Source: DAMCZI01 sp032095175
Lineage (GTDB): Bacteria; Bacillota; Clostridia; Clostridiales; Caloramatoraceae
Reading direction: 5' to 3'
DNA: 64,000 nucleotides
NCBI GenBank assembly: GCA_032095175.1
Contig: DAMCZI010000005.1
Coordinates: 86,759-150,758 of the forward strand
Below, piece after piece: positions 27,014 through 36,698 of the stretch. The translations under genes and the position numbers were made by a program. How positions within the stretch are numbered: position 1 is the first letter of the stretch; every line of letters begins with the position of its first letter. The notes beneath the pieces were generated by a model. The model ran no database searches and was not told the DNA's origin. It worked only from the letters and a program-made list of their open reading frames with translations.

Positions 27014-28147
27014 CTATTTGCCCTGCTTAGAAATATCTTCAACCATAGAAACGATTGGATAGTAATCATTATAATGCTTTTGTATAAACATAGCATTGCG
27101 CTTTTTATACAACCGCTTTGCAAGCTTGTCAGCTATTGGAATTAATATCCTCTCATTAGCACAAAGAACTGGTGATACATGACTGATGCTGCCTGTTGCC
27201 TGTTTGTTAAGGCATCCACAGTAGTGGTTGCAGCGTGCCCTAATAGCACACTCTGCACATGTATCCTTCTCTCTTTCGTTCTGGCTGTATAATACTTCTC
27301 TTTTACTTTCATCAATTCCAGTATCTACATTGCCTATGAAGTAAGCATCATCACCTACGAACTGTACACAAGGGTATAAATGCCCATCTGGAGATATGGA
27401 TAACTGCCTTTTCCCAAGCTCACAGCGTTCATGACAGTAATTTTTTTCATTTATATGGGAGCTTATCTTAATCTCAAAGGGACTAAGATAGAATTTTTCT
27501 TCAGCCATGGTCATATCATAGTAAAATCCACTTAGGTTTTCGTACTGTTTTTTAAGTTCAAGCATATCATTGTCTTCCCATTTACCTGCATAGTTTAAAG
27601 AGCATATTATATATTTAAAGCCTAAATTATATAGGTATCTTACAGAATCAGCATAGAAACATGCAGTGTCAGGATTTATCGTCATCAATACTGGTGCATA
27701 TGGACGAGCAGCTATGAGTTTTTTTGCTTTATCATTTATAATATCAAAGGTTCCATTACCTAAAACATCTCTTCTATATTTATCATGGGATTCTTTTACT
27801 CCATCATGGCTAAGTGCAATAAAAATATTATTTTTCTTTGAATATTCAAGAAAATCATCATCTAACAGCAAACCATTTGTTGTAACCTTATAATGAAACA
27901 ATCCATCTTCATGTTTCTCCTTCCACTTTGCATACTCAATAGTTTCATATATTATATCCTTATGCAAAAGTGGCTCTCCACCAAAAAAGATAATACCAGC
28001 AGAATCACCTTTAGGCATAATACTAGAAGCAAGATCAACAGCTTTGCGGGCAGTTTTTATACTCATAGTCTTTATATTTGAATGATCTACATAGCAGTAC
28101 TTACAAGACATATTACAATCGTTAGTTAAATGAAGAGTAAAGTGCAA
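27014..28147 (-). CDS. Radical SAM/SPASM peptide- or protein-modifying enzyme
   Basis: A 377-residue enzyme. The SAM-binding [4Fe-4S] cysteines are C11, C15 and C18 in NDCNMSCKYCYV, followed by GGEPLLH and a TIM-barrel core. A SPASM region carries C238, C242, C260 (YPCVQF), C297, C300, C306, C310, C312 and C329, enough for two auxiliary clusters. SPASM enzymes include sulfatase maturases and RiPP maturases that make thioether or C-C links. No sulfatase is nearby. The start is TTG at 28147 with GGTG upstream, only 14 bases after the stop of the lipoprotein gene, so the two are translationally close partners. The lipoprotein is the candidate substrate. Confidence 0.9.
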   Translation of the reverse strand: MHFTLHLTNDCNMSCKYCYVDHSNIKTMSIKTARKAVDLASSIMPKGDSAGIIFFGGEPLLHKDIIYETIEYAKWKEKHEDGLFHYKVTTNGLLLDDDFLEYSKKNNIFIALSHDGVKESHDKYRRDVLGNGTFDIINDKAKKLIAARPYAPVLMTINPDTACFYADSVRYLYNLGFKYIICSLNYAGKWEDNDMLELKKQYENLSGFYYDMTMAEEKFYLSPFEIKISSHINEKNYCHERCELGKRQLSISPDGHLYPCVQFVGDDAYFIGNVDTGIDESKREVLYSQNEREKDTCAECAIRARCNHYCGCLNKQATGSISHVSPVLCANERILIPIADKLAKRLYKKRNAMFIQKHYNDYYPIVSMVEDISKQGK

Positions 28148-28161
28148 ATCTTTTCACCATC

Positions 28162-28965
28162 CTATATCATTCCCTGACCTTTAAGCCAGTTAATAAAATC
28201 TTTTACCTGCTCACGCAAATCAACTTTTACATGCTCTTTAAGCTCATTTTCCATTTTAGTGTAGTCATCTTTGTTTTTGCTAATAATATTCTTTATATCT
28301 TTTGAATCAAATTTATAATGTGGATCATAAAAAACAGCAACCATCTTATCCCCTGTTTTATCCTTAACGCCCTGGGATAATGTATCTGCTGTAGAAAGAA
28401 ATTCGAATTTTTCAACAGATGACCACATATTTTGATTTTTATCAGCCCATTCATGTATATCATCTTTTGATACAAACTCATATCCAATATGCTTTACTTT
28501 ATCAAAGCCATCAAGTGTAAGGTCAGCCTCAACTGTTCCCATCTTTTTTGATTTTTCTTCCTCCGATGGTGAATAAAAAGTATCTGTCTTTGGTATCTTC
28601 ACATTTTCAAGAATAGTAGCATTTTTTTCAAAAATAATTCCTTCTTTTTTAGCTTCTTCAGAAATGACATCAAATGCCTCGTCTTCTGAAAGAAATGCAG
28701 GTGGAGCCACCGAAATGCATCCAAAGCTCCCCCTGCCATCTCCGTGGATAAATATTGGCACAGGTTTTCCTATCTTGGCATTACCACCATCTTTATTACT
28801 ACATGCAGTTAATGTCATAAAAAGAAGTGAAGATAAAGCAACAGCCACATATGCATTACCTCTCCAGCGTTCAGGCAATGTTTTAAGCAGATTGGGATTT
28901 CTAAGTATCTCTTCTTTTTTAGGATACAATGGAGTTTTATAGTTTTCTATGGGCTTAATTTCCAT
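28162..28965 (-). CDS. Lipoprotein-like partner of the radical SAM enzyme
   Basis: A 267-residue protein with an unusual N-terminus: 38 polar residues (NPNLLKTLPERWRGN) precede a hydrophobic helix ending in a lipobox-like LTAC (Cys55). Right after it comes IFIHGDGRGSFGCISVAPP with Cys83, then FLSEDEAFDVISEEA and a C-terminus VKDFINWLKGQGMI. From memory, proteins with this GDGRG-FGC and PPxFLSExEA pattern sit beside SPASM enzymes in other clostridia, but I could not check that. The long cytoplasmic N-terminal stretch could be a recognition leader. ATG 28965 has GGAGG 10 bases upstream. Function unknown; export and modification at the Gly/Ser/Cys stretch is inference. Confidence 0.65.
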   Translation of the reverse strand: MEIKPIENYKTPLYPKKEEILRNPNLLKTLPERWRGNAYVAVALSSLLFMTLTACSNKDGGNAKIGKPVPIFIHGDGRGSFGCISVAPPAFLSEDEAFDVISEEAKKEGIIFEKNATILENVKIPKTDTFYSPSEEEKSKKMGTVEADLTLDGFDKVKHIGYEFVSKDDIHEWADKNQNMWSSVEKFEFLSTADTLSQGVKDKTGDKMVAVFYDPHYKFDSKDIKNIISKNKDDYTKMENELKEHVKVDLREQVKDFINWLKGQGMI

Positions 28966-29156
28966 ACAACAACTTCCTCCCAATATTTAGGCATTATCTA
29001 TTGTGACATATATTTATCCTTAAAAGTTCCTTAAAAAGTAATCTGCACTAAATACTACCTAGACCCTGTCTACTTATATGAGAATTATAATATTCTTTAA
29101 AGTATCATGTATTTACACATTCACTGATTTTCTATAGAGCTTAATTGGCATTTGCA

Positions 29157-30380
29157 CTACTTTCCAATTAGTGCAATCAATCCATTTGCAAGAGTTTCTC
29201 CCCAGCATAAATAGTCATGACCGCTTTTAAATTCTTCATAAAACACATCATAGTTCTTCTTTAACAAAGTATCTCTCATCTCTATGTTCGTATCTCTCAT
29301 TTCTTTATCATCAAGAATTCCTATGTTTAGATAAAACTTAAGGTTTAACTTATCATTTATGCTATATTTCTTTGCCATCCAATTTCTTTTACCTGGATCA
29401 TTCCTTTCTTCCGACTTATACCAGTATGAACCAGATTGCGATAATACATTTCCGAATACATGTGGGCATTTTAGCCCTATAAATGAAGCAGTTAATCCTC
29501 CAAGACTTAATCCACCTATAATATTTTTTTCTGGGTTATCTGATATATTATAATTTTGCTTTATCCATGGAACAACTTCATTCCCAATAAAGTAAGCATA
29601 ATCATCATTGCATTGAAGTTCGTCCCATCTTTTATCAAGTAGGGATTCTATAAAAACTGTAATAATTGGGGGTATTTTTTTATAACTTATTAAATTATCT
29701 AGAACATTCTTTGCTGATATATCCAGATAATCTTGTCCATCAGTTAATACTAAAAAACCATATGGCTCATTTTCCATGGAATATCCCTCTGGAGTGTACA
29801 CCCAAATACGTCTCTCATTATTTAACTTGGTGCTCTTAAATTGATGCAATTCCATGTTTCCCTTTAAATTATCATTTCTTTTCTTAATCCATATATGAGC
29901 ATCAGCTTTAGGCATAACAATATATGTTATCACATCTTCCTCTCCGTTTTCCCCCATCAATGTTAATTTATTTTTATTTAAACTATCCTGCTCTAAGTTT
30001 TTCCATCTTTCATTCCAATTATCATCTAAAGAATCATTAACAGAAAAAGAATAATTAAAACGGATATCATTCCTTTGTTTGCAAGTTTTATACCATATAT
30101 TTGTATCTAAAAGCCTTTCAAATTTATACTCATCCAATTTGTAATCCGAACAGTTCTCATATTCATATGTAATAAATAACAATATATTTTGTGTTTCATC
30201 ATTTCCCTTATAAACAAATGTAACTAGATCGTTCTCAGTATCTCCATCTATTTCTTCTATTATAGGCGCGCCCTTTTCTTCTATCTTGTTCCAGAATGTT
30301 AAAACTGCATCATGATCTCCAGCTTCAAGCTTCTTTTTTAATTTCATGATTTCTCTGCTCATAACTCCTCTGGCAAACAT
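29157..30380 (-). CDS. Enterochelin esterase-like alpha/beta hydrolase (copy 2)
   Basis: A 407-residue protein in the Fes/IroE-like esterase family. The N-terminal part (about 1-190) resembles the enterochelin esterase N-domain (FNYSFSVNDSLDDNW). The C-terminal alpha/beta hydrolase has the nucleophile elbow GGLSLGGLTA and FGNVLSQSGSYWY, with Asp in GILDDKEM and His in KSGHDYLCW. It follows its paralogue by 50 bases. Siderophore hydrolysis is the family's known activity, but no siderophore synthesis or transport gene is nearby. There is no signal peptide, so it acts in the cytoplasm. Confidence 0.8.
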   Translation of the reverse strand: MFARGVMSREIMKLKKKLEAGDHDAVLTFWNKIEEKGAPIIEEIDGDTENDLVTFVYKGNDETQNILLFITYEYENCSDYKLDEYKFERLLDTNIWYKTCKQRNDIRFNYSFSVNDSLDDNWNERWKNLEQDSLNKNKLTLMGENGEEDVITYIVMPKADAHIWIKKRNDNLKGNMELHQFKSTKLNNERRIWVYTPEGYSMENEPYGFLVLTDGQDYLDISAKNVLDNLISYKKIPPIITVFIESLLDKRWDELQCNDDYAYFIGNEVVPWIKQNYNISDNPEKNIIGGLSLGGLTASFIGLKCPHVFGNVLSQSGSYWYKSEERNDPGKRNWMAKKYSINDKLNLKFYLNIGILDDKEMRDTNIEMRDTLLKKNYDVFYEEFKSGHDYLCWGETLANGLIALIGK

Positions 30381-30430
30381 TGATAATCACCCTTTCATAA
30401 ATGCCAAGTGTCTGTAACTTGACATCAGTC

Positions 30431-31651
30431 TTACTTTCCAATCAAAGAAATCAATCCATTTGCAAGGGTTTCTCCCCATGATAGATAGTCATGTGCACTT
30501 TTAAACTCTTCATAGAACACATCATAGCCCTTGGCTATCAATCTATCTCTCATGTCCTTGTTAAAACCAAGCATCTCTTCTCCTTCAAGGATTCCTACAT
30601 TCATGTAAAACTTAAGATTTAATTTCTCCACTGCTTCATATTGTCTTGCCATCCAATTTCTTTTGCTAGGTTCCTTCATATCCTCTTCCTTGAACCAATA
30701 GGAGCCAGACTGTGATAGTACATTCCTAAATATATGGGAGCATTTCAATCCTATATAGGAAGCTGTTAGCCCTCCATAACTTAATCCGCCTATTATATTT
30801 TTTTCTGGATTATCAGAAACATTATAGTTTTCCTTTACCCACGGAATAACTTCTTTTTTTGTAAAATCGACAAAGTCATCATTACATGTAAGTTCTACGT
30901 CTCTAGTATTGATTGACTCAATAAAAACTGTTACAATTGGAGGTATTTTTTTATCATTTATCAGATTATCTAAAACAGCCTTTGCTGACATAGCCATATA
31001 CTCTTCACCATCATTTAATACTAAAATGCCATATGGCTCTTTACTCTTTGAATATCCTGAAGGTGTGTATATCCTAATACGTCTTTCATTATTTAATATC
31101 TTACTTTGAAATTTAAACAACTCCACATTTCCCTTTAAAGTATCTTTTCTTTCCTTAACCCATATTTGTTCATCTGCCTTAGGCATAACAACATATGTAT
31201 GTACATTTTCTTCTTCTTCTCCAGCTGCAAATACCAATTTATTTTTATTTAAATCATCATGTTGAATATTTTGCCATCTTCTTTCCCAGTTATCATCTAA
31301 TGGATCATTAATAAAATACAGGTAGTTAAAACGGACATCATTTCTTATTTTATATGTTTTATACCATATGTTTGTGTCCAGAAGCCTTTCGAACTTATAC
31401 TCATCAAATTTATAATCCGAAGTACTCTCATATTCATAGGAAATATACAGCAGTATATTTTTAATCTCTTCATTTCCCTTATAAATAAATGTAACTAAAT
31501 CGTTCTCTGTATCACCATCTATTTCTTCTATTATAGGTGCGCCTTTTTCTTCTATCTTGTTCCAGAAATCTTTTACTGCATTAGGATTTCCAGCTTCAAG
31601 CTTCTTTTTTAAATTCATAATTTCTTTACTCATAATTTCTTTATTAAACAT
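30431..31651 (-). CDS. Enterochelin esterase-like alpha/beta hydrolase (copy 1)
   Basis: A 406-residue paralogue of the next gene, clearly similar along its whole length (roughly two thirds of residues by eye). The nucleophile elbow here is GGLSYGGLTA, and the catalytic His is in KSAHDYLSW. The tandem arrangement with a 50-base gap points to recent gene duplication. It starts 39 bases after the double SnoaL-like gene and is probably co-transcribed with it. Confidence 0.8.
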   Translation of the reverse strand: MFNKEIMSKEIMNLKKKLEAGNPNAVKDFWNKIEEKGAPIIEEIDGDTENDLVTFIYKGNEEIKNILLYISYEYESTSDYKFDEYKFERLLDTNIWYKTYKIRNDVRFNYLYFINDPLDDNWERRWQNIQHDDLNKNKLVFAAGEEEENVHTYVVMPKADEQIWVKERKDTLKGNVELFKFQSKILNNERRIRIYTPSGYSKSKEPYGILVLNDGEEYMAMSAKAVLDNLINDKKIPPIVTVFIESINTRDVELTCNDDFVDFTKKEVIPWVKENYNVSDNPEKNIIGGLSYGGLTASYIGLKCSHIFRNVLSQSGSYWFKEEDMKEPSKRNWMARQYEAVEKLNLKFYMNVGILEGEEMLGFNKDMRDRLIAKGYDVFYEEFKSAHDYLSWGETLANGLISLIGK

Positions 31652-31690
31652 TAATAATCATCCTTTCTAAACATATTGTAGCTGTACAAT

Positions 31691-32863
31691 TTATTTCCTA
31701 ACCTCAGGCATTTTGTCAGCATAATCTGAGTATTGTGCATGTTGGATAAGCCATCTTCCATCTTTTTTTACTAAAACTCCTGAAAATCTCATTGGTGTAA
31801 TGAATATTTCTCCTCTCTCATTTTCATAAAGTAAATCCAAAGTATCACAAAGGATTTCTATTAGCTTGTCCTTTGATTTTCCATCACCTCCTAATCTATA
31901 TTTAGCTGAGCCACTTATCCATTGAATTATTGTTTCAGTAGTTATAGTTCTGCTTAAAATTGCTTTTGTTGTAAAATAAGCAGCATCATCATTGACACAT
32001 ATTATTGCATCTTCATAATTCATCTTAAAATTGCCCCAATACTTCCAATCTGATTCAACTATCCCTCTAGCTGCATCAACTCCTAAGCAAAGTTCATCTG
32101 CATCTGTTCCTATTACTACTAAATCATCATCAAGTAAGAAAACTTCCTTTATATATTCATCAACATAATTTACATCTCGTTTTGTATATCCCTCTTGGAA
32201 TACCTGAAGTACTTTTTTGATTTCTTCAATCTCTTCATTTGAACTAGCCTTAGACATTTCAAATATACTCTTGTCATAGTTTTCATCAACAAATCTATTT
32301 TTAAATGATTCTGAATCCAGTGAAAACTGCATTTGATGAAATTTCCAGGAATTATTTTCTTTTATGAGTACACAGGTAAACCTAAAAGGCCATACATAAT
32401 TTTCTCCTTTTTCAATTTCCTTTAATGTATTAGCAATCTTTCTTACTGCATATAGTGCATTTTCCTTTGATTGTTCTTCTCTTTCTAAAACATCCTTTAC
32501 CTTGGTAATTGTCTCTTCCATTTGCCTGTCTTCTGTTATTGTATTTCTTATATTTCCTATTGAAATAACCCAAGCCGTGTTTTCATCTGCAAAAATCCTG
32601 GCTTCATCAAATTTGAAGTCCATTTCTTTCCAGTAGTTGTTTTCTGTATTCCAATGGGATCTAATCAGTTCCTTTATATCATTAACATCAAAACACCACT
32701 GGTTCATTTCACTTCCAAGTACAACAGCTCCATCCTTTAAAGAAAATGCTTCCCTTGCAAAATCATCGAGCTTACTCATATCTTTCTTTGTATATAAATC
32801 TTGAAAATTTTTAAGAACTTTCTTTACTTCGTTAATTGAATTTGCATTTTTATAATACTTCAT
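31691..32863 (-). CDS. Protein with two SnoaL/NTF2-like domains
   Basis: A 390-residue protein made of two related halves. Each half begins with a -KVL--FQ--YTK-D- helix (residues 13-30 and 216-233), continues with a V-LG-(E/D)---WC/LC--V segment and ends with W--R/F-CVL/GVL---W--H--Q. This is the SnoaL_3/DUF4440 pattern of nuclear-transport-factor-2-like folds. The fold binds small ligands or acts as a cyclase or isomerase; no catalytic assignment is possible. It heads the operon with the two esterases, behind a GGGGGGG site. Confidence 0.7.
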   Translation of the reverse strand: MKYYKNANSINEVKKVLKNFQDLYTKKDMSKLDDFAREAFSLKDGAVVLGSEMNQWCFDVNDIKELIRSHWNTENNYWKEMDFKFDEARIFADENTAWVISIGNIRNTITEDRQMEETITKVKDVLEREEQSKENALYAVRKIANTLKEIEKGENYVWPFRFTCVLIKENNSWKFHQMQFSLDSESFKNRFVDENYDKSIFEMSKASSNEEIEEIKKVLQVFQEGYTKRDVNYVDEYIKEVFLLDDDLVVIGTDADELCLGVDAARGIVESDWKYWGNFKMNYEDAIICVNDDAAYFTTKAILSRTITTETIIQWISGSAKYRLGGDGKSKDKLIEILCDTLDLLYENERGEIFITPMRFSGVLVKKDGRWLIQHAQYSDYADKMPEVRK

Positions 32864-33628
32864 AATAAATCCCCCCCATATATTTTAATTAGTATTGTTT
32901 AGATTTTTTAAATTAAATACACCCCATTATCACCCCAATACAAAAAGGACTGCTGATGAAATAAATTTCACCTACAGTCCCTCTTACACCAAGAAATTAA
33001 AGAATCACTGTATTTTTCACTATAAATCCCATAAACTATGAAAAATATAATAAAATACAAATAAATTTCTTCTTTACTTGAATATAAATAGAATTTAAGA
33101 AAATAAAAAGCTATACTGCTAAGACAGTACAGCTCTATTTCCAAAACAAACAAATTAGCATACATAATAAATACATGATTTGATATACCTTTTGTTTCAA
33201 TAGCTAAATGTAAAATATTTTTGAAACACGTGTATATGTCTGAAATCATAGATAATTATATGCAGTAAATCTAATCTATTTTTTAAAGGACTGTAAATGC
33301 TGTTGTTCCTAACTTTTAATCTTAAAGTTAAATATACCCTCAACAAATAAACCTAATAAAACAGGTGAAAAGCTGAAATCATATCTAACCAATTTATTTA
33401 GTTCACCTATATACTCATAGAAATGCCAGGTCATCTATTATATAATAGATAAGCAGCACTTACCTTCTATAATGTATATGGTTTTTGTTCACTAAAATTT
33501 AGATTAAAAAATTATAACAACATAATCATTTAAGCAATCCCTCCTCAAATTGATTTTAATACATAGATTATATTTCATATATTAACTTATATTTCCTATA
33601 ATGTCAATGTATAAAACATAGAAAAATC
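32864..33628. other. AT-rich intergenic region with one doubtful small ORF
   Basis: This stretch precedes the SnoaL-esterase operon on one side and follows the carbamoyltransferase gene on the other. A 93-codon minus-strand frame at 32968-33249 is hydrophobic and rich in Tyr and Ile but has no clear ribosome binding site. It could be a small membrane protein. I see no terminator with a good T-run and no repeat. Confidence 0.4.
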
Positions 33629-34519
33629 TTATTTCTTCAATGCTGCAAGTATCGCCTTTTGCATGTGTAATAGGTTTTCCTTGGCATTGTAGCCTATAAA
33701 ATGGTTGGATTTTATTATGTCATCAGTTACTTCATTTCCTCTGGTAAATGGCGGGCATGGATTTACAATACAATCTTTATTTGCATATTTAATTTTGTTT
33801 ATGTCTACTTGATATGGGATAAACTTTTTATATTCCTCGTAATTCTCATTACTAACTGGCCAGCCATCTGTAAGTATAATATCAGCAGACTTAAGTCCTT
33901 CCTCAATATTATTGGTTATATTTATTTCTCCTTTAGATTCCTCTTTTGTATATTGAAACAGTTCTTCATTTACTTCATAGCCCTTTGGACACACCTGAGT
34001 TAAATTCAAATCAAGCTTTGCAGCAGCTTCAAACCATGTATTGGATATATTTGCTCCCTCTCCAACAAAAACAAATTTCAAGTTTTTTAGATTTCCTTTT
34101 CTTTCTCTTATAGTTTGTAAATCACTTAGTATTTCACAGGGGTGGCTTTGTTTTGACATAGCATTTATGACAGAAAAACTTGCCTCTTTAGATATAGCTC
34201 TTATTATTTCCTGCTTTGGATATCTAATAACTAAATAATCTATCCAGCAATTTAAATATCCGACCTTATCTTCTAGTGGTTCTTTAGCTTCAAAATTGAT
34301 TTCCATATTAATCGAATTAGCACCTAATTGAAATATACCTGTTTCAAATGAAATTCTTGTTCTAAGACTTGTCGCTGGGAATGCTGTTATAACAGTTTTG
34401 TCCGTTAAGGGTTTATAATCTTCCCCATTTTTGTGTTTTTGTTTTATTTCATCTGCAAAATCCAATAAATAGGTTATCTCATCTGATGTTAGATCCTTAA
34501 TGCTAACTAAATCTTTCAA
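33629..34519 (-). CDS. Aspartate/ornithine carbamoyltransferase family protein, divergent
   Basis: A 296-residue transcarbamylase-like protein. The carbamoyl-phosphate loop is seen as TSLRTRISFE (usual S-x-R-T-R), then SHPCEILSD in place of HPCQ-x-LaD, and the C-terminal NPCPPFTRGNEV in place of HCLP-x-x-RG-x-EV. Thus the carbamoyl-phosphate site is kept, but the HCLP His is Asn and the second-substrate loops differ (TDGWPVSNENYEEYKKF). It may carbamoylate an unusual amine rather than ornithine. The TTG start at 34519 follows GGGGGG and overlaps the end of the Nudix gene region. It is the last gene of a four-gene operon. Confidence 0.8.
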   Translation of the reverse strand: MKDLVSIKDLTSDEITYLLDFADEIKQKHKNGEDYKPLTDKTVITAFPATSLRTRISFETGIFQLGANSINMEINFEAKEPLEDKVGYLNCWIDYLVIRYPKQEIIRAISKEASFSVINAMSKQSHPCEILSDLQTIRERKGNLKNLKFVFVGEGANISNTWFEAAAKLDLNLTQVCPKGYEVNEELFQYTKEESKGEINITNNIEEGLKSADIILTDGWPVSNENYEEYKKFIPYQVDINKIKYANKDCIVNPCPPFTRGNEVTDDIIKSNHFIGYNAKENLLHMQKAILAALKK

Positions 34520-34542
34520 TGTCCAGCCCCCCTTAATTATTT

Positions 34543-34947
34543 TCAAAATGCCCTGCTCACAACCTGTCCATTAAACTCTAAAGCATCCTGTATTCTTAAT
34601 TTTTGTACTTCACTTAATTCTGATATATCAAACCATCTATATTCTGAATGCTCACTGCTTAAACGTATATCACAACCCTGTGGTAAATAGCATTTAAATA
34701 TACCAACCTGCGAGTTGAAGCTTTTATGATAATATAATCCAGTAAACGCACTGATTTTTATGTTCACACCCAGTTCTTCCATACATTCGCGTTTAATGGC
34801 ATCGTGTATTGTTTCTCCAGGTTCCACTCCGCCACCAGGAAGTCCCCATCTTTTATCTCCATATGTCTGTTTTAACTGCAGCACTTTCCCTTGTTCATTT
34901 ATAATTGCTGCATGTACACTAAATCGAAAAAAATCATTAAATCCCAT
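34543..34947 (-). CDS. Nudix hydrolase
   Basis: A 134-residue Nudix protein. The Nudix box is complete: GGGVEPGETIHDAIKRECME with the following ELGV, matching G-x5-E-x7-REUXEEXGU. It hydrolyses a nucleoside diphosphate linked to another group; the substrate is not predictable. Start ATG 34947 has AAAGGTGA upstream. It lies 27 bases after the phosphotransferase gene. Confidence 0.9.
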   Translation of the reverse strand: MGFNDFFRFSVHAAIINEQGKVLQLKQTYGDKRWGLPGGGVEPGETIHDAIKRECMEELGVNIKISAFTGLYYHKSFNSQVGIFKCYLPQGCDIRLSSEHSEYRWFDISELSEVQKLRIQDALEFNGQVVSRAF

Positions 34948-34974
34948 ATACTTCACCTTTCTTTAATCAGAAAC

Positions 34975-35835
34975 TTATAAATACTGCTTTATGCCGCTGT
35001 TAAAAGCTTCATTATCACCAACTTCAATTCCAAATAATGCTTCCTGCAGTGCAAATGTACTTGAATAGAACCTTGCACGCTCCAACATTGCTTCTATATT
35101 AGGGTAAACAGGCTCAAAGGATTTAACAAAATCCTCTCCATATCCTCTTGGGCAGGTTAATGCTGCGATATCAACTGCTGGATCTCCAACTGAGACCTCG
35201 TTAAAGTCTATAACTCCGCTTATTGTTTCATTATCAGTATTAAATATTATATTAGAAGGTCCAAAGTCCCCATGTACTATAGTCTGTTTTATGCTAAAGT
35301 TCTTCTCAAAAAAATCATTGAAGTTTTTACCCACTGAATACTGTACCTCTTTTCTCATAAAAGGAAAAAGCTTTTTTTGTATTCTATCAAATAGGTCTTT
35401 CCATTCGCTTAAACTATCAACATTATCAAATTCATCGTTGCCAAATTCCTCAATTGGTATGCCATGCAGTTCCTTTAGAAATGTTGCCAATTGTTTTGCA
35501 ATAACATCCTTATCTTTAACGCTATGAAATATCTCCTGTTTAAATGAAACTCCCTTTACCATTTTATATCCGCTATAAACGTAGCCAACTTCAAGAGGTT
35601 CAAAGTTAACATATACAGGATCAGGAATATCCAAAGTAATATGTTTCTTTAACACCTTTAAAATATGGTTTTCTCTTTTTAATTTATCAATTCCCTCCTT
35701 GTATTTAGGAAATTTAAAAATAAAATCATCATTAATAATAACAATATCATTATTTTGTCCTTCATTATTAAAGCTGTATTTCTCTATAACCAATCCTGGG
35801 TTCTTTTTCTCTATAACTTCTATGTATCTATTCAT
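34975..35835 (-). CDS. Aminoglycoside phosphotransferase family protein, APH(2'')-like
   Basis: A 286-residue kinase-like protein. It has DDFIFKFPK with the ATP lysine, the catalytic loop VHGDFGPSNIIF and the metal-binding GVIDFNEVSVGDPAVD. The overall pattern, including VYSGYKMVKGVSF, is closest to APH(2'')-type enzymes, but many such proteins in soil clostridia have unknown substrates. ATG 35835 is preceded by AGAGGAG. It sits between a GNAT and a Nudix gene in the same operon. Confidence 0.85.
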   Translation of the reverse strand: MNRYIEVIEKKNPGLVIEKYSFNNEGQNNDIVIINDDFIFKFPKYKEGIDKLKRENHILKVLKKHITLDIPDPVYVNFEPLEVGYVYSGYKMVKGVSFKQEIFHSVKDKDVIAKQLATFLKELHGIPIEEFGNDEFDNVDSLSEWKDLFDRIQKKLFPFMRKEVQYSVGKNFNDFFEKNFSIKQTIVHGDFGPSNIIFNTDNETISGVIDFNEVSVGDPAVDIAALTCPRGYGEDFVKSFEPVYPNIEAMLERARFYSSTFALQEALFGIEVGDNEAFNSGIKQYL

Positions 35836-35875
35836 AGTTTCTCCTCTCGGTAACAACATGTTATGATATATAAAA

Positions 35876-36430
35876 TTATAATAAATCCTCCCTTAATATT
35901 GCATACAGGTCACTATCTTCAAATCCTTCATGGCTTCTATATTTTTTTCGCATTCTACCTTCAAATTTCATTCCTGCCTTCTGCATTACTTTTCCTGATG
36001 CGATATTACTTATGGAATGATATGCTTCTATTCTATTAAAGTTAACTTCCATCAATCCAAATCTTAAAACTTCTCTAAGAGCTTCCGAAACAATTCCCTT
36101 CCCCCAAAAGGCTTTACCAATGCAATATGCAACATCTGCACACATGTCATATTCGTTTGAGCAAATTAATGCAATGTTGCCAACAGGTTCATCAGTACCC
36201 TTTAGTACAATTGCCCAAAAATATGTTTTATAATCACTATACCTTTCAATTCGTTTCCGCAGTGAACTTTTTGTTTCATTAATATCCTTGTGGGCATTCC
36301 ATCTCATATATTTAGCAGCCTCTTCATCCTTTGACCAATTATTAAACATTGTTTCAGCATCCTCAATCCTAAACTTTCTTAGAATTAAACGCTCTGTTAC
36401 AAGAGTAACTGTACCTTTATGTTTAAGCAT
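35876..36430 (-). CDS. RimJ/RimL-type GNAT acetyltransferase
   Basis: A 184-residue protein beginning VTLVTERLILRKFRIEDAE, the typical RimJ/RimL start, with DVAYCIGKAFWGKGIVSEALREVL as the acetyl-CoA motif and FNRIEAYHSISNIASGKVMQKAGM at the end. It acetylates a protein N-terminus or a small amine. First gene of the four-gene operon, with a GGAGG site upstream and 40 bases before the phosphotransferase. Confidence 0.88.
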   Translation of the reverse strand: MLKHKGTVTLVTERLILRKFRIEDAETMFNNWSKDEEAAKYMRWNAHKDINETKSSLRKRIERYSDYKTYFWAIVLKGTDEPVGNIALICSNEYDMCADVAYCIGKAFWGKGIVSEALREVLRFGLMEVNFNRIEAYHSISNIASGKVMQKAGMKFEGRMRKKYRSHEGFEDSDLYAILREDLL

Positions 36431-36698
36431 TTTACATTTCCTCCAGCCCTTGTGAAGTTATATCTATTCTATAAATTCTAAATTTTCTCTTTATACTTAA
36501 TCTGCGGTATTATCTTTCAATGTACTTTAATATTCCTTCTATAATTATTCTTCACCTACCATATAAATCCTTTACTATATTAAAATAATTATAAATTCTC
36601 CATCATTGCACTAAATGAAAATATTTTTTAAACTTGACATAAAGTATGTAAACATCTAGAATATATGTTTATGGTAATTTTTGAAAGGAGTTAATAAA

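Noticed and set aside
27014..28147. Anaerobic sulfatase-maturing enzyme as identity of the radical SAM protein
   Set aside because: No sulfatase gene is nearby, and the adjacent coupled lipoprotein is a better partner.
33629..34519. Calling this gene anabolic ornithine carbamoyltransferase (argF)
   Set aside because: The HCLP motif is NPCPP and the second-substrate loops differ, and no arginine genes are adjacent; only family membership is supported.
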